Shown: positions 36,099 to 45,301 of the stretch, one piece after another
Position numbering within the stretch: position 1 is the first letter of the stretch
Layout of the letters: each line of letters begins with the position of its first letter
Assembly: GCA_002347815.1 (NCBI GenBank)
Contig: DDXV01000003.1
Coordinates: forward strand, 27,501-91,500
Source: Syntrophaceae bacterium UBA2251
GTDB lineage: Bacteria > Desulfobacterota > Syntrophia > Syntrophales > UBA2251
Direction of reading: 5' to 3'
Length of the DNA: 64,000 nt
Notes under the pieces: generated by a model
Told to the model about the DNA's origin: nothing
Databases searched by the model: none
What the model saw: only the letters and a program-made list of their open reading frames with translations
Made by a program: the position numbers and the translations under genes

Positions 36099-36104
36099 GT
36101 CTTT

Positions 36105-36129
36105 GCCCGGCGGCATCCGTCCGCCGGGC
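36105..36129. terminator. Strong hairpin between convergent rpmB and the next gene
   Basis: Perfect 9-bp stem GCCCGGCGG / CCGCCGGGC with a 7-base loop, directly after the rpmB stop and before the convergent gene's stop at 36133. There is no T run, so it may act as a processing or Rho-assisted end rather than a classical terminator. Confidence 0.55.
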
Positions 36130-36132
36130 CCG

Positions 36133-36552
36133 CTAACCCTTCCCGCCGATCGTCATTTTCTTCAAATCCTGGAGCCTGATCTGAAACGTTCCGTAGTCCG
36201 TGGCGCCGTAGGCTTTCTGACTTCCGTTCAGAATGAGCTCCAGGGACGCGCCGTCGCGCAGTTTGACCACCCCGATGAGCTTGCCCTCGGACAAGCGGAA
36301 AACCACGGACGCGATCCGGTCGAACCCGATGGTGTAATTCCCCTCGCCCCGCTTCCCCTGCAGGTAGGTCGCCCCATCGATGCTGACGTTCGCGCACGGC
36401 GTGAGCACATCCATCTGATCGATGAAGGACGCCCGGAATTTCTTCTGGGGTACCGGGATTTTCTCGGGGGAATCGCCACCCGTCCGCGAACCCATTCCCA
36501 GGGCCAGCGGCAGCACGAGCAGCACGATCCAAAGGAGCCTTCTTTTCGACAT
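36133..36552 (-). CDS. Small secreted or periplasmic protein, unknown function
   Basis: 139 residues starting with a clear signal sequence (SKRRLLWIVLLVLPLALGMG). The mature part is beta-rich by pattern, with alternating hydrophobic strands (FRASFIDQMDVLTPCANVSIDG, VVFRLSEGKLIGVVKLRDG, FQIRLQDLKKM). I recognise no family. It is a single gene, convergent with rpmB and divergent from recJ. Confidence 0.6.
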   Translation of the reverse strand: MSKRRLLWIVLLVLPLALGMGSRTGGDSPEKIPVPQKKFRASFIDQMDVLTPCANVSIDGATYLQGKRGEGNYTIGFDRIASVVFRLSEGKLIGVVKLRDGASLELILNGSQKAYGATDYGTFQIRLQDLKKMTIGGKG

Positions 36553-36688
36553 ATGTCCCTCCCATCACGTCCCGTTGCCGCGGTCCGAACGCCCCCCCGC
36601 GACTTCGGCTTTTGCGTATCACTTCGCTCGCCAAATATCAAGATGCAAGAGGAAGCCGTTCGGTTTGCCCGGCGTCCCCATTCTTTCC

Positions 36689-36719
36689 TTGACACCGGAG
36701 GGGACATGAATCATATATC
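36689..36719 (+). promoter_or_regulatory. Probable promoter of recJ
   Basis: TTGACA (36689-36694) followed by CATATATC at 36712-36719, giving a 17- to 19-base spacer depending on the -10 register. It overlaps the upstream ATG at 36706, so transcription would begin after it, which supports the recJ start at 36760. Confidence 0.55.
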
Positions 36720-36759
36720 GCGGAACCAAACGGATGCCGGACACACATCAGGAGTCCCC

Positions 36760-38508
36760 ATGGTCCACACACTGCCGACGACAAGATGGAAGATCCCCGA
36801 CGGCAATCGGTCGCTTCAGGAATCTCTCATTCGGGAGCTGGGCATCCACGACGTCCTGTCCCAGATCCTGATCAATCGCGATATCCAGGATCCGGATACG
36901 GCCCGCCGCTACCTCCGCCCTTCTCTGCGCGACCTGCACAGCCCCTTCCTCATGAAAGACATGCCCGAGGGGGTACGGCGCCTGGCCCTGGCCCTTCAAA
37001 ACCGCGAAAGGGTCATGATCTACGGCGACTACGACGCCGACGGGATCACGTCCGTGGTCGTTCTGTACAAATTCCTCAAGACGATCGACGCCGATGTCCT
37101 TTACGCCATCCCTGATCGCATCAAGGAGGGTTACGGCCTGAACCTCGGGGCGGTGGACGATATGGCGGCCCGCGGCATCCGTCTCATCGTCACGGTCGAC
37201 TGCGGCATTTCCGACCATGAAGCGATCGCCCATGCGCGTTCTCTCGGGATCGACACGATCATCCTCGACCATCACGAGGTCCCGCCTTCCCTCCCCCCCG
37301 CCGTTGCCGCGATCAATCCGAACCGGGCGGACTGTCCGTTTCCCTTCAAATCCCTGGCGGCGGTCGGGATCGTGTTCAATTTTCTCATCGCCCTCCGGGG
37401 TCAGCTGCGCCAGGAGGGCTTCTGGACGAACCGCCCCTACCCGAACCTCCGGGATTATCTGGACCTGGTTGCCCTCGGGACGATCGGGGATATCGCCCCG
37501 CTGATCGACGAGAATCGCATTTTCGCCCGCATCGGCCTCGATCTCATCACGGAGGGCAGGCGCGTCGGATTGGTCGCGCTCAAGAAGATCTGTTCCCTGG
37601 ATCACCAGACGATCGATTCGTCGAAGGCCTCCTACGGTCTCATCCCCCGCATCAACGCCGCCGGACGCATCGCCTCGCCGGGGGAAGCCATTCGCCTGCT
37701 CTTGACGGAGGACGAAGAAGAGGCCCGGCAGTCCGCCGCGCTTCTCGACGGTCTCAATCGCAAGCGCCAGGCCCTCGAGAAAGGAATCCTCCAGGAACTG
37801 ATCGCCGATATCGAAAAGGATCCGGCCTCGGGCCGGCGATCGTCGTTCGTCTTCGCCTCCGAACGCTGGCATCCGGGCGTCATCGGAATCGTCGCGGCGC
37901 GCCTGGTCGATCGCTACGGCCGACCGGCCATTCTGATCAGCCTCAAGGACGGCGTCGGCAAGGGTTCGGGACGGAGCGTCCCCGATTTCAATATCTATGA
38001 GGGATTGAGGCGCTGCGCCTCCGGCCTTCTGTCCTATGGCGGCCACCGCTTCGCCGCGGGCATTTCCATCCGCGCGGAGGATGTCGGTTCGTTTGCGCGC
38101 CAGTTCGATGCCATCGTCGCAGAAGATCTGTCCGGCGCCTCTTTCATGACCCAGACGGCCATCGACGCCCAGTGCGAACTCTCGGACATCAATCAGGAAC
38201 TGCTTTCCCAGATCGGTCTCTTGGCGCCTTTCGGCAGCATGAACCCCGAACCGGTGGTGTGCATCCGCGGGGTCAATGTTCAGACACCGACCGTCGTCGG
38301 GAACAACCACCTCCGGATGAGAATTTCATCGAACAACGTTTCCTGCAGCTCCATCTGGTTCAACAAGGGTCATCTGCTCCCCGCCGTTGCCGGTTCGACC
38401 CTGGATATCGCCTTCACCCCGCAGTTCAACCACTGGAACGGGTCGTCCGTCATCCAGTTGAAAATGAAGGACATGGCGATCCCCGATGCGGATCCCGCGC
38501 ATCCATGA
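36760..38508 (+). CDS. recJ: Single-stranded-DNA-specific 5'-3' exonuclease RecJ
   Basis: DHH-family exonuclease for recombination and repair. From ATG 36760 (AGGAG SD, spacing about 5) the protein is 582 residues. Motifs: YGDYDADGITS, VTVDCGISDHEA, LDHHEVPP, the DLVALGTIGDIAPL segment, INAAGRI, then the DHHA1 motif YGGHRFAAGISI and an OB-like C-terminal domain. ATG 36706 is an alternative but overlaps the promoter. The stop overlaps the next start (ATGA at 38505). Confidence 0.95.
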   Translation: MVHTLPTTRWKIPDGNRSLQESLIRELGIHDVLSQILINRDIQDPDTARRYLRPSLRDLHSPFLMKDMPEGVRRLALALQNRERVMIYGDYDADGITSVVVLYKFLKTIDADVLYAIPDRIKEGYGLNLGAVDDMAARGIRLIVTVDCGISDHEAIAHARSLGIDTIILDHHEVPPSLPPAVAAINPNRADCPFPFKSLAAVGIVFNFLIALRGQLRQEGFWTNRPYPNLRDYLDLVALGTIGDIAPLIDENRIFARIGLDLITEGRRVGLVALKKICSLDHQTIDSSKASYGLIPRINAAGRIASPGEAIRLLLTEDEEEARQSAALLDGLNRKRQALEKGILQELIADIEKDPASGRRSSFVFASERWHPGVIGIVAARLVDRYGRPAILISLKDGVGKGSGRSVPDFNIYEGLRRCASGLLSYGGHRFAAGISIRAEDVGSFARQFDAIVAEDLSGASFMTQTAIDAQCELSDINQELLSQIGLLAPFGSMNPEPVVCIRGVNVQTPTVVGNNHLRMRISSNNVSCSSIWFNKGHLLPAVAGSTLDIAFTPQFNHWNGSSVIQLKMKDMAIPDADPAHP

Positions 38509-38909
38509 AAACCCTCACCAAAGCGGTCCTCCTGTCCGCTCTGGCCGCGCCGGGAACCGGAGAGATCCTGCTTCGCCGCTACGGCCGGGGAATCTTTCTG
38601 CTCGCCTGCTTTCTCATCGTCGCCGGTTCCACGTTAGCCGTGGCCTTTGTCCAGATCTGGCAGTCGCTCGACGCATTCGCACGGCCGGGCGCCACGCTCG
38701 GCCCGGAAGCGATCCTGCGCTCGGCGGGGCAGGCCCTGAGGCCGCATGCCGCCCGTTATGCCGCCGCTCTCGTTGTCCTTCTGATTCTCTGGGGGTTTTC
38801 CGTCATCGAAACCTATTGGCTGGGCCGGAAAGGAGTCTGGGATGATCCGGTACATGAGGGACCACGAACGGAGGGTCCGGGCGGCCCTGGCGTGCGCCGC
38901 CGCGGATGA
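38505..38909 (+). CDS. Small membrane protein downstream of recJ
   Basis: 134 residues from ATG 38505, overlapping the recJ stop. Two membrane segments (GIFLLACFLIVAGSTLAVAF, then AAALVVLLILWGFSVIETY) and a charged/Gly-rich C-terminal tail. The N-terminal SALAAPGTGEILLRRYGRGI pattern is seen in small bacterial membrane proteins of unknown role. Its last 68 bases overlap the next gene. No function can be assigned. Confidence 0.6.
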   Translation: MKTLTKAVLLSALAAPGTGEILLRRYGRGIFLLACFLIVAGSTLAVAFVQIWQSLDAFARPGATLGPEAILRSAGQALRPHAARYAAALVVLLILWGFSVIETYWLGRKGVWDDPVHEGPRTEGPGGPGVRRRG

Positions 38910-39210
38910 TGCATGGCCGGAGCTGCGGGCGCTTCACCAGTCCCGCCTGACCTATCTGCAGCATGAGCGTCTCGCTCACCTGCACGTGACGCTGGCGGTC
39001 GGCCTGTATGCGCTGCTTTTTTTCATCGCCGCCCTCTTCGCCCCGACCGCGCTTCTCTGGACGGTCACGGCCCTGTTCGTTGTCCTGGAGGGGGCCTACC
39101 TCGTCCACTACTATCGTCTGGAAAACGGCGTACAGCGGTGGTATCGGCTTGCCGACGAGATCGCCGGGCGCCTCCCGCCGCGGACATCCGGAACGCAGCT
39201 TGTCGTGTAA
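38842..39210 (+). CDS. Small membrane protein
   Basis: 122 residues. An N-terminal charged helical region with LRALHQSRLTYLQHERLAHLHV is followed by two membrane segments (GLYALLFFIAALFA, ALLWTVTALFVVLEGAYLVHYY) and a short basic tail. It overlaps the preceding gene by 68 bases on the same strand, suggesting coupled translation. Family not recognised. Confidence 0.6.
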   Translation: MIRYMRDHERRVRAALACAAADDAWPELRALHQSRLTYLQHERLAHLHVTLAVGLYALLFFIAALFAPTALLWTVTALFVVLEGAYLVHYYRLENGVQRWYRLADEIAGRLPPRTSGTQLVV

Positions 39211-39212
39211 GG

Positions 39213-39238
39213 CAACCCTGTCGCGCCCCGAGGGGTTG
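39213..39238. terminator. Possible bidirectional hairpin between convergent genes
   Basis: CAACCC (39213-39218) pairs with GGGTTG (39233-39238) and encloses a GC-rich loop with a further CCCC/GGGG helix. It sits between the membrane gene stop (39210) and the ligase stop (39258). There is no long T run on either strand, so activity is uncertain. Confidence 0.35.
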
Positions 39239-39257
39239 TTAACCGCCCCGGGACGGT

Positions 39258-40517
39258 CTACCGCCATTCCCGCTCGTCGACGAGCGGCCGGTCCGTCGCC
39301 GCGAGCGTCCCTTGCGGAACCCATTCCAGCCGATCGACGCCGACCGTACAGATCTCGCGGAAACCGCGCTTGAATTCCTCATCCCCCGCCCAACCGTCGA
39401 CCGGCGTGCCGGGGGCGCCTTCGACCCTGACGACCAGCAGATCCCTGTCGCCCTCCCGCCGGACATGGACCCGGAAGGATTTGCCTGAAAACCGCTGTGC
39501 GAGGCGCTGGATCTGACTTGGCGCGACGAACATCCCCCGCACCTTGACCGCCTCCCCGACGCGGCCCGCGATCCCGTCCAACCGGTAAGCCGTTCGTCCG
39601 CAGGGGCAAGGCATTTCGATCAGCCGGGAAAGGTCCCCCGTTCCGAAGCGCATCAGGAAGAAGATGTCGTTGAACCGGGTCACCACGACCTGCCCGAGTT
39701 CCCCGGCGGGCAGGCGACGACCGTTTTCGGGATCGCAGATCTCGACGAGCACTTCCTCGCAGACGTGCCAGCCCGACTTCTCCCGGCATTCATAGGCCAC
39801 GTCGCCGACCTCGGTGGCGCCGTACATCTGGTAGGTGTCCAGCCCGTAATCGCGCGTGAACGTCTCCCGGAGCGAGGGCCAGAGGGGTTCGGCGGCGAAG
39901 CAGGCCCGCTTCAGACGAAAATCCTTTCTCCAGTCATACCCCATCTCCTCCGCCTTCCGGATGATCGCCATGAGAAAGCTGGGAGTTCCCGTATAGGCCG
40001 TGATCCCAAGATCCCGGATCAGCTCCACCTGGCTTTGGGCGCCGGCGGTGCCGGAGGGAACGACCGTCGCGCCCACCCGGCGCAACCCGCCGTGAAACGT
40101 CAGTCCGGCGGCGACGAGGTGGTAGGAGAAGGCGTTCAGAACGCGGTCCGCCTTTCCGATCCCCGCGGCATGATAGGCCCGGGCCCAGAGCGCGTCCGTC
40201 TCGGACAGGTGGGGCTCGTAGACCGGCCCGGGCGAGATGAAGATGCGATCGACGGGCGCGGCGGGGTCGACCAGGCCGCCGTACGGGGGTTCGGACAGCT
40301 CCCACTGGATCAGCGTTTCGCGGGAAATGACGGGCAGGCGCTCCAGGTCCGCGGCGAGCGAAAAATCCGCCGGCTTCAGGCCTGTTTCATCGAGGATCCG
40401 GCGCATACGGGACGACGCCCGATAGCCGTCCTCAAGCATGGCGCGCATCCGGGAGAATTTCCGCGCCCGCCTCGCCTCCGCATCCTCATGCTCCCATGCA
40501 TCGAACCCGTCTGCCAT
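39258..40517 (-). CDS. Phenylacetate-CoA ligase family protein (PaaK-like)
   Basis: Adenylate-forming enzyme of 419 residues that by family activates an aromatic carboxylate to its CoA thioester. Signature segments are ISPGPVYEPHLSE, YTGTPSFLM, YGATEVGDVAYEC and MRFGTGDLSRLIEMPCPCGRT, with a C-terminal lid domain. It is the last gene of the LIV-type ABC operon, 39 bases after livF. Such ligases beside LIV transporters are common in Desulfobacterota; the exact acid is unknown, but the Phe-rich leader upstream points to aromatic substrates. Confidence 0.85.
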   Translation of the reverse strand: MADGFDAWEHEDAEARRARKFSRMRAMLEDGYRASSRMRRILDETGLKPADFSLAADLERLPVISRETLIQWELSEPPYGGLVDPAAPVDRIFISPGPVYEPHLSETDALWARAYHAAGIGKADRVLNAFSYHLVAAGLTFHGGLRRVGATVVPSGTAGAQSQVELIRDLGITAYTGTPSFLMAIIRKAEEMGYDWRKDFRLKRACFAAEPLWPSLRETFTRDYGLDTYQMYGATEVGDVAYECREKSGWHVCEEVLVEICDPENGRRLPAGELGQVVVTRFNDIFFLMRFGTGDLSRLIEMPCPCGRTAYRLDGIAGRVGEAVKVRGMFVAPSQIQRLAQRFSGKSFRVHVRREGDRDLLVVRVEGAPGTPVDGWAGDEEFKRGFREICTVGVDRLEWVPQGTLAATDRPLVDEREWR

Positions 40518-40556
40518 CCGTCCCTCCTCAGCGTTGGAGCGCCCCCGGCGCCCCCG

Positions 40557-41357
40557 TCATAACCAGCGCTTCCGCCGGCGATAGGATTTGGGCTGCTGAT
40601 AGGCGCCGGGCCCGCCGGCGCCCCCCCCACCCAGATAGAATTCCTTGACGTCGGGATTGTCCTTCAGCGTCTCCGAGGCGCCCTCCATGACGATTTTGCC
40701 GTTTTCCATCACGTATCCATAGTGGGCGATCTCGAGGGCGATCCGGGCATTCTGTTCCACCAGGATGATGGTGGTCTGCTGCTCCCCGTTGATCCGGGCG
40801 ATGATGCGGAAGATCTCCTCGACCACGAGGGGCGCCAGCCCCAGGGAAGGTTCATCGAGCAGCAGGAGCTTCGGATGGGCCATCAAGGCCCGCCCCATGA
40901 CGAGCATCTGGAGTTCTCCGCCGCTGCAGTAACCGGCCAGCGCCTTGCGGCGATCCCACAGGACGGGGAAGTAGTGGTACACGAGTTCCAGGTCCTTTCG
41001 ATAGGGCTTCCCCCAGCGCGTGGCCGTCCCGACGCGAAGATTCTCTTCGATGGTCAGGTACTTGAAGGGCTGACGCCCCTCGAGCACCTGGATGATCCCC
41101 AGACGGGTGATCTGTTCTGGGGACCGATTTTCGAGGGGATGCCCCTCATACAGGATGGCGCCGTCGGTCACACGGCCGTTCTCGGGCTTGAGCAGCCCCG
41201 AGACGGCCTTGAGCGTGGTTGTCTTCCCTGCCCCGTTGCTGCCCAGGAGCGAGACAATCCGGCGGTTGGGCACCTGGAGCGATACGCCTTTGAGGACCTG
41301 AATCACATCGGCGTACACGACGCTGATGTTGTTGATTTCGAGAAGCGTGTCTTCCAT
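40557..41357 (-). CDS. livF: LIV-type ABC transporter ATPase (LivF-like)
   Basis: 266-residue ATP-binding subunit from ATG 41357 (GAGGGAAG SD). Walker A is GSNGAGKTT, the signature region reads YCSGGELQMLVMGRAL, and Walker B is LLLLDEPSLGLAP. There is a Gly-rich C-terminal tail. With LivG it powers the HM permease. It is 10 bases downstream of livM. Confidence 0.93.
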   Translation of the reverse strand: MEDTLLEINNISVVYADVIQVLKGVSLQVPNRRIVSLLGSNGAGKTTTLKAVSGLLKPENGRVTDGAILYEGHPLENRSPEQITRLGIIQVLEGRQPFKYLTIEENLRVGTATRWGKPYRKDLELVYHYFPVLWDRRKALAGYCSGGELQMLVMGRALMAHPKLLLLDEPSLGLAPLVVEEIFRIIARINGEQQTTIILVEQNARIALEIAHYGYVMENGKIVMEGASETLKDNPDVKEFYLGGGGAGGPGAYQQPKSYRRRKRWL

Positions 41358-41367
41358 ATTGCTTCCC

Positions 41368-42438
41368 TCAATAGGAAAAGGGCCAGAGGCGGAAACTGGA
41401 CCGGATGATCCGCCAGAGCTCCGCCAGGCCGCGGGGTTCGAAGAGGATGAACAGGACGATCGCGAGTCCGAAGGCAAATTCCCGGAGCGGGGCCATATTG
41501 AGGCCGGACTGGGTGATGAACCCGAAGTTCATCATCAGGTCGGTGAGCCAGCGGAGTGATTCGTTGAGCACCGTGATGAACACCGCCCCGTAGACGGAGC
41601 CTGCGACGCTCCCCAGTCCGCCGATGATCACCATCGCGATGTATTCGACGGACAGCGACAGATTGAAGGGCTCCGAGGTGACGCTGACCATGTAATAGGC
41701 CCACAGGGCGCCGGCCAGTCCGGCGTAGAAAGAGCTGATGCCGAAGGAGAGGATCTTGTAGCTGAAGATGGGGATGCCCATTCCCTCGGCGGCGCGATCG
41801 TTGTCGCGGATGGCGATGAACGCGCGGCCGTAGCGCGTCCGGATGAGATTGACGGCCATCCAGATCATCAGCGCCAGGACGGCGAAAATGACGTAAAAAA
41901 ATCGGATGTCGCCCCGCAGGGAGATTCCGAACAGGGTCGGGGCGGGGACGGTTATTCCCTCCGTCCCGCGCGTGACCCCCTCCCAGTGCACGAGGACGTA
42001 TTCGATGATGAACTGCCCGGCCAGCGTGGCGATGGTCAGGTAGAGGCCCTTGAGCCGGCCGGAAGGGATCCCGAAAATCATTCCGACGCCGGCGGTGATG
42101 AGGCCGGCCGCGGGGACGCTCAGAAGAAAGGGAACGTTGAACGTCGCGGACATCACGGCGGCGGCGTACGCGCCCACACCGAAGAAAGCCCCGTGACCGA
42201 GAGAGATCATCCCCGTGTACCCGACCAGGATGTTGAGTCCGATCGCCGCAATGGCGTAGATGCCGATCATGTTGACGACGTAAAGCAGGTAGGGCGGACT
42301 GATGAACGGAACGGCGCAGAAGAGCGCCGCGATCCCGGCCAGGGACCAGAGCCGGCCGTAATCGGAGCTGAAGATCGCCAGTTCGTCCGCGTACGATTCC
42401 TTGTAATTGCCGCAGGGGTGAAGGCGGAGCTTTCTCAT
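41368..42438 (-). CDS. livM: LIV-type ABC permease (LivM-like)
   Basis: 356-residue inner-membrane permease with about nine hydrophobic helices and the family loop ILVGYTGMISLGHGAFFGVGAYAA. The N-terminus carries a soluble segment with two Cys (LHPCGNYKESYADE), absent from E. coli LivM. It pairs with LivH to form the channel. livH is 9 bases upstream. Confidence 0.92.
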   Translation of the reverse strand: MRKLRLHPCGNYKESYADELAIFSSDYGRLWSLAGIAALFCAVPFISPPYLLYVVNMIGIYAIAAIGLNILVGYTGMISLGHGAFFGVGAYAAAVMSATFNVPFLLSVPAAGLITAGVGMIFGIPSGRLKGLYLTIATLAGQFIIEYVLVHWEGVTRGTEGITVPAPTLFGISLRGDIRFFYVIFAVLALMIWMAVNLIRTRYGRAFIAIRDNDRAAEGMGIPIFSYKILSFGISSFYAGLAGALWAYYMVSVTSEPFNLSLSVEYIAMVIIGGLGSVAGSVYGAVFITVLNESLRWLTDLMMNFGFITQSGLNMAPLREFAFGLAIVLFILFEPRGLAELWRIIRSSFRLWPFSY

Positions 42439-42447
42439 GAATCCTCC

Positions 42448-43326
42448 CTAAACCCTTTCGATTTCGACCAGGCCGAAGAGTCCGTAAGGCCGGACGAGCA
42501 GCAGGACGACGAGAACGATATAGGGGACGACGTCCCGGAGGGAGGGCGAGAGGTATCCCCCCGTGAAGGCCTCGAGGACCCCGATGATCAGTCCGCCGAT
42601 CACGGCGCCGCTGATGGAGTTGAGTCCCCCGAGGATGACCACGGGGAAGACCTTCAGCCCGACGGCGCTGAGGTCATGAACGCTGATCCCGTTCATGAGA
42701 CCGAGGATGATGCCGCTCATGCCCGCCACCAGGGCGGCGATGCCCCAGGACAGGGCGAAGACGCGCCGGACATGCACGCCCAGGGACAGGGCGGCCCGCT
42801 GGTTGTCGGCAACGGAGCGCATGAAAATGCCCTGCGCCGAATACTTGAAGAACAGACCGAAGAGGACGAGAAACAGGACGCCGACGAGGATCGCCGCCAT
42901 ATAGACCGGAGGAATGCGGAGCCATCCCGACTGGATGTCCATCCAGGCCGGGAGAAAATCCGGCAGGGTTCGCAGGTTCCCCCCCCAGATGAGGAGGAGC
43001 AGCCCCCTCAGCATCGCCGCCAGGCCGACCGTGAGCATGATGACGTAAATGAGCGGTTCGCCGATGAGCGGTCGCAGGAAAAACCGTTCGATCAGAAAAC
43101 CCAGGACGAAGCACCCCGTGAGCGTCGCGAGAAAGGCCCACCCGATCGGGAGCTGGACGACCGAATGAAGGGAGAGGAAAACGAAGGCGCCCAGGGCGAG
43201 GAGTTCGCCGTGCGCAAAATTGAGCACGCTGGAGGACTTGAAGATCATGACGAATCCCATCGCCGACAGCCCGTACAGGAAGCCGACGCTCAGCCCGTTG
43301 ACCAAAAGTTGAATGAAAAAGTCCAT
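42448..43326 (-). CDS. livH: LIV-type ABC permease (LivH-like)
   Basis: 292 residues from ATG 43326. It has the expected N-terminal helix (LLVNGLSVGFLYGLSAMGFVMIF) and the family motif SSVLNFAHGELLALGAF, with about eight membrane helices. It follows the AMP-binding ligase gene by 16 bases. A longer reading frame upstream has no support. Confidence 0.92.
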   Translation of the reverse strand: MDFFIQLLVNGLSVGFLYGLSAMGFVMIFKSSSVLNFAHGELLALGAFVFLSLHSVVQLPIGWAFLATLTGCFVLGFLIERFFLRPLIGEPLIYVIMLTVGLAAMLRGLLLLIWGGNLRTLPDFLPAWMDIQSGWLRIPPVYMAAILVGVLFLVLFGLFFKYSAQGIFMRSVADNQRAALSLGVHVRRVFALSWGIAALVAGMSGIILGLMNGISVHDLSAVGLKVFPVVILGGLNSISGAVIGGLIIGVLEAFTGGYLSPSLRDVVPYIVLVVLLLVRPYGLFGLVEIERV

Positions 43327-43342
43327 AGTCGGTTCCTTCCGC

Positions 43343-45301
43343 TCACGCCTCGAGGATGCGCACGCTGGTTTCAATGACCCCGACCTGTCCGTCCCGGTAT
43401 TTCACCTTGCCCTTGACGGGCAGTGTCGTCAGATCGCCGTACATCGCCTCGATCAGAGGCAGGTAGAGCCCGTAGACGAAGCGGCGGCGGACCTTGCCGG
43501 TCCGCGTCAGCTCCTCGTCGTCCGCGTCGAGCAGTTTATACAGCAGGATGAACTTTCTGATCCGCATCGCGTCGGGGAGCCGTCCGTTCGTCCGGCGGAG
43601 CTCTTCCCTGAGCAGGGCGGCCACATCGGCCTGCTGCGAGAGATCGTTGTAGGTCGTGTAGGGGATCATCCGATCCTCCGCCCAGGCGCCGACGTTGCCG
43701 AAGTCGATGTTGACGAGCGCCGTGAGGAAGGGCTTACCCTCGCCGAAGACGACGGCTTCCTTGATGTAGGGGCTGAACTTCAGTCGCGTTTCGATGTAAT
43801 CCGGGGAAAAGGCCTGCCCCTCCTTGTTGCGGATGATCTCTTCCCGGCGGCCGATGATCACAAGATGCCCGTCCTCGTCCAGATAGCCGGCGTCCCCGGT
43901 TCTGAGCCATCCCTCGCGGAAGGCCGCTTCCGTGGCGGCGAAGTCCTGATGGTAGCCCATGAAATTGGCATCGCTTTTGACCATCACCTCCTGGTCTTCG
44001 CCGATCATGACCTGCGTGTCCGGAAGGGGCTTCCCCACCGTTTCCGGCTTCACCTCTCCGTCCGGCTGAACCTGGAAAATGCCGCCCGCTTCGGTCAGCC
44101 CGTAGCACTGCTTGAGATTGAGTCCCGTGGCACGGAAAAAACGAATGACGTCCGGGCTGATCGGATGTCCGCCGGTGAAGGCCGAGCGGAGTTGCGAGCA
44201 ACCCATGCGGTCGAGCAGGGGCTTGAAGGCGATCCGGTCGGCGATCCGCTTTCGCCAGCGGAGGCTGATCGGGGTCGCCGTTTTCCGTTCCTCCGCCTCC
44301 AGGGCCCTTCGCCCGATCCCCTCCGCCCAGGCAAACAGGGTTCGCTTCAGCCAGCCCGCGTCGCCCATCCGGACGCGGATGCGTGAGGCCATATCCTCCC
44401 AGAACCGGGACGAGGTGATGAGCAGATGGGGACCGATTTCGCGGAAATCCTCCAGAAGGGTCTCGGGCGTATTGGCGAAATTCATGGTCATCCCGCTCAC
44501 GAGAGCCACTCCCATTCCCCACATCTGATCGACGATCCAGGCGGGAGGGGACATGGAATACCAGTTTTCGCCCGGCCGGATTCGCAAGGCATCCCGCCAT
44601 TTTGTCCCCATCGCCAGAAGATTGCCATGGGACAGCATGGCGATCTTCGGCAGTCCGGTCGTTCCGGATGTCAGGATCATGACCGCCGTCCCGGAGGCCC
44701 TTCCCTTTTTCAAAAGCGCCTCGTACTGCTCCGGTCGCTCCCGCTCCAGCCGCTCGCCACGCGAGATCAGGTCCGCGAAGCTGATGAGCCAGGGCTCTCC
44801 CTGATAGGGTCGCATCCCGGTGGGATCTACATAGATGACGTGGCGGATATCCGGAAGGCGGTCGCGAACCTCCAGAAGCTTGTCCACCTGCTCCTGGTCC
44901 TGGACGATCACGAAACGCGCGGACACGCGCTTCAGGGCGCCGGCGAGTTCGTCGGCCACGGCCGCGGTAAACAGACACAGAGAGATCGCCCCCGCCGCAT
45001 GCGTCGCGAGCTCTCCGAACAGCCATTCAGGGCCGTTGTCGAGAATGAGGCCGTTGGTTTCGCCGGGGCGCTGTCCGAGGGAGACAAGCCCCAGCGCGCA
45101 CCGCCTGACATAGGATTCATACTCCGTCCAGGTCAAGGCTTGCCAGATGCCATAGGCCTTTTCCCGAATCGCGATCCGGCTGCCGCCCAGGGTCGACGCC
45201 TGCCGGGCGAGCATTTTGGGCAGGGTATCGACGCCGGCATCGGACGGAGGTGAACCCTCCGGTCGCGGCGGGTGGGAAAGCGGCACCGGTTCCATCCTCA
45301 T
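43343..45301 (-). CDS. AMP-binding acyl-CoA synthetase (long-chain type)
   Basis: 652-residue ANL-superfamily ligase. Motifs: MILTSGTTGLPKIAMLSHGN (P-loop), QCYGLTEAGG, TGDAGYLDEDGHLVIIGRREEIIRNKEGQAFSPDYIE (hinge and A8), with the long-chain-type C-terminus. It activates a carboxylic acid via acyl-adenylate to acyl-CoA. It lies inside the LIV operon, between livG (4-base overlap, stop/start) and livH. In this context it likely activates an imported acid; chain or aryl specificity cannot be read from sequence. Confidence 0.9.
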   Translation of the reverse strand: MRMEPVPLSHPPRPEGSPPSDAGVDTLPKMLARQASTLGGSRIAIREKAYGIWQALTWTEYESYVRRCALGLVSLGQRPGETNGLILDNGPEWLFGELATHAAGAISLCLFTAAVADELAGALKRVSARFVIVQDQEQVDKLLEVRDRLPDIRHVIYVDPTGMRPYQGEPWLISFADLISRGERLERERPEQYEALLKKGRASGTAVMILTSGTTGLPKIAMLSHGNLLAMGTKWRDALRIRPGENWYSMSPPAWIVDQMWGMGVALVSGMTMNFANTPETLLEDFREIGPHLLITSSRFWEDMASRIRVRMGDAGWLKRTLFAWAEGIGRRALEAEERKTATPISLRWRKRIADRIAFKPLLDRMGCSQLRSAFTGGHPISPDVIRFFRATGLNLKQCYGLTEAGGIFQVQPDGEVKPETVGKPLPDTQVMIGEDQEVMVKSDANFMGYHQDFAATEAAFREGWLRTGDAGYLDEDGHLVIIGRREEIIRNKEGQAFSPDYIETRLKFSPYIKEAVVFGEGKPFLTALVNIDFGNVGAWAEDRMIPYTTYNDLSQQADVAALLREELRRTNGRLPDAMRIRKFILLYKLLDADDEELTRTGKVRRRFVYGLYLPLIEAMYGDLTTLPVKGKVKYRDGQVGVIETSVRILEA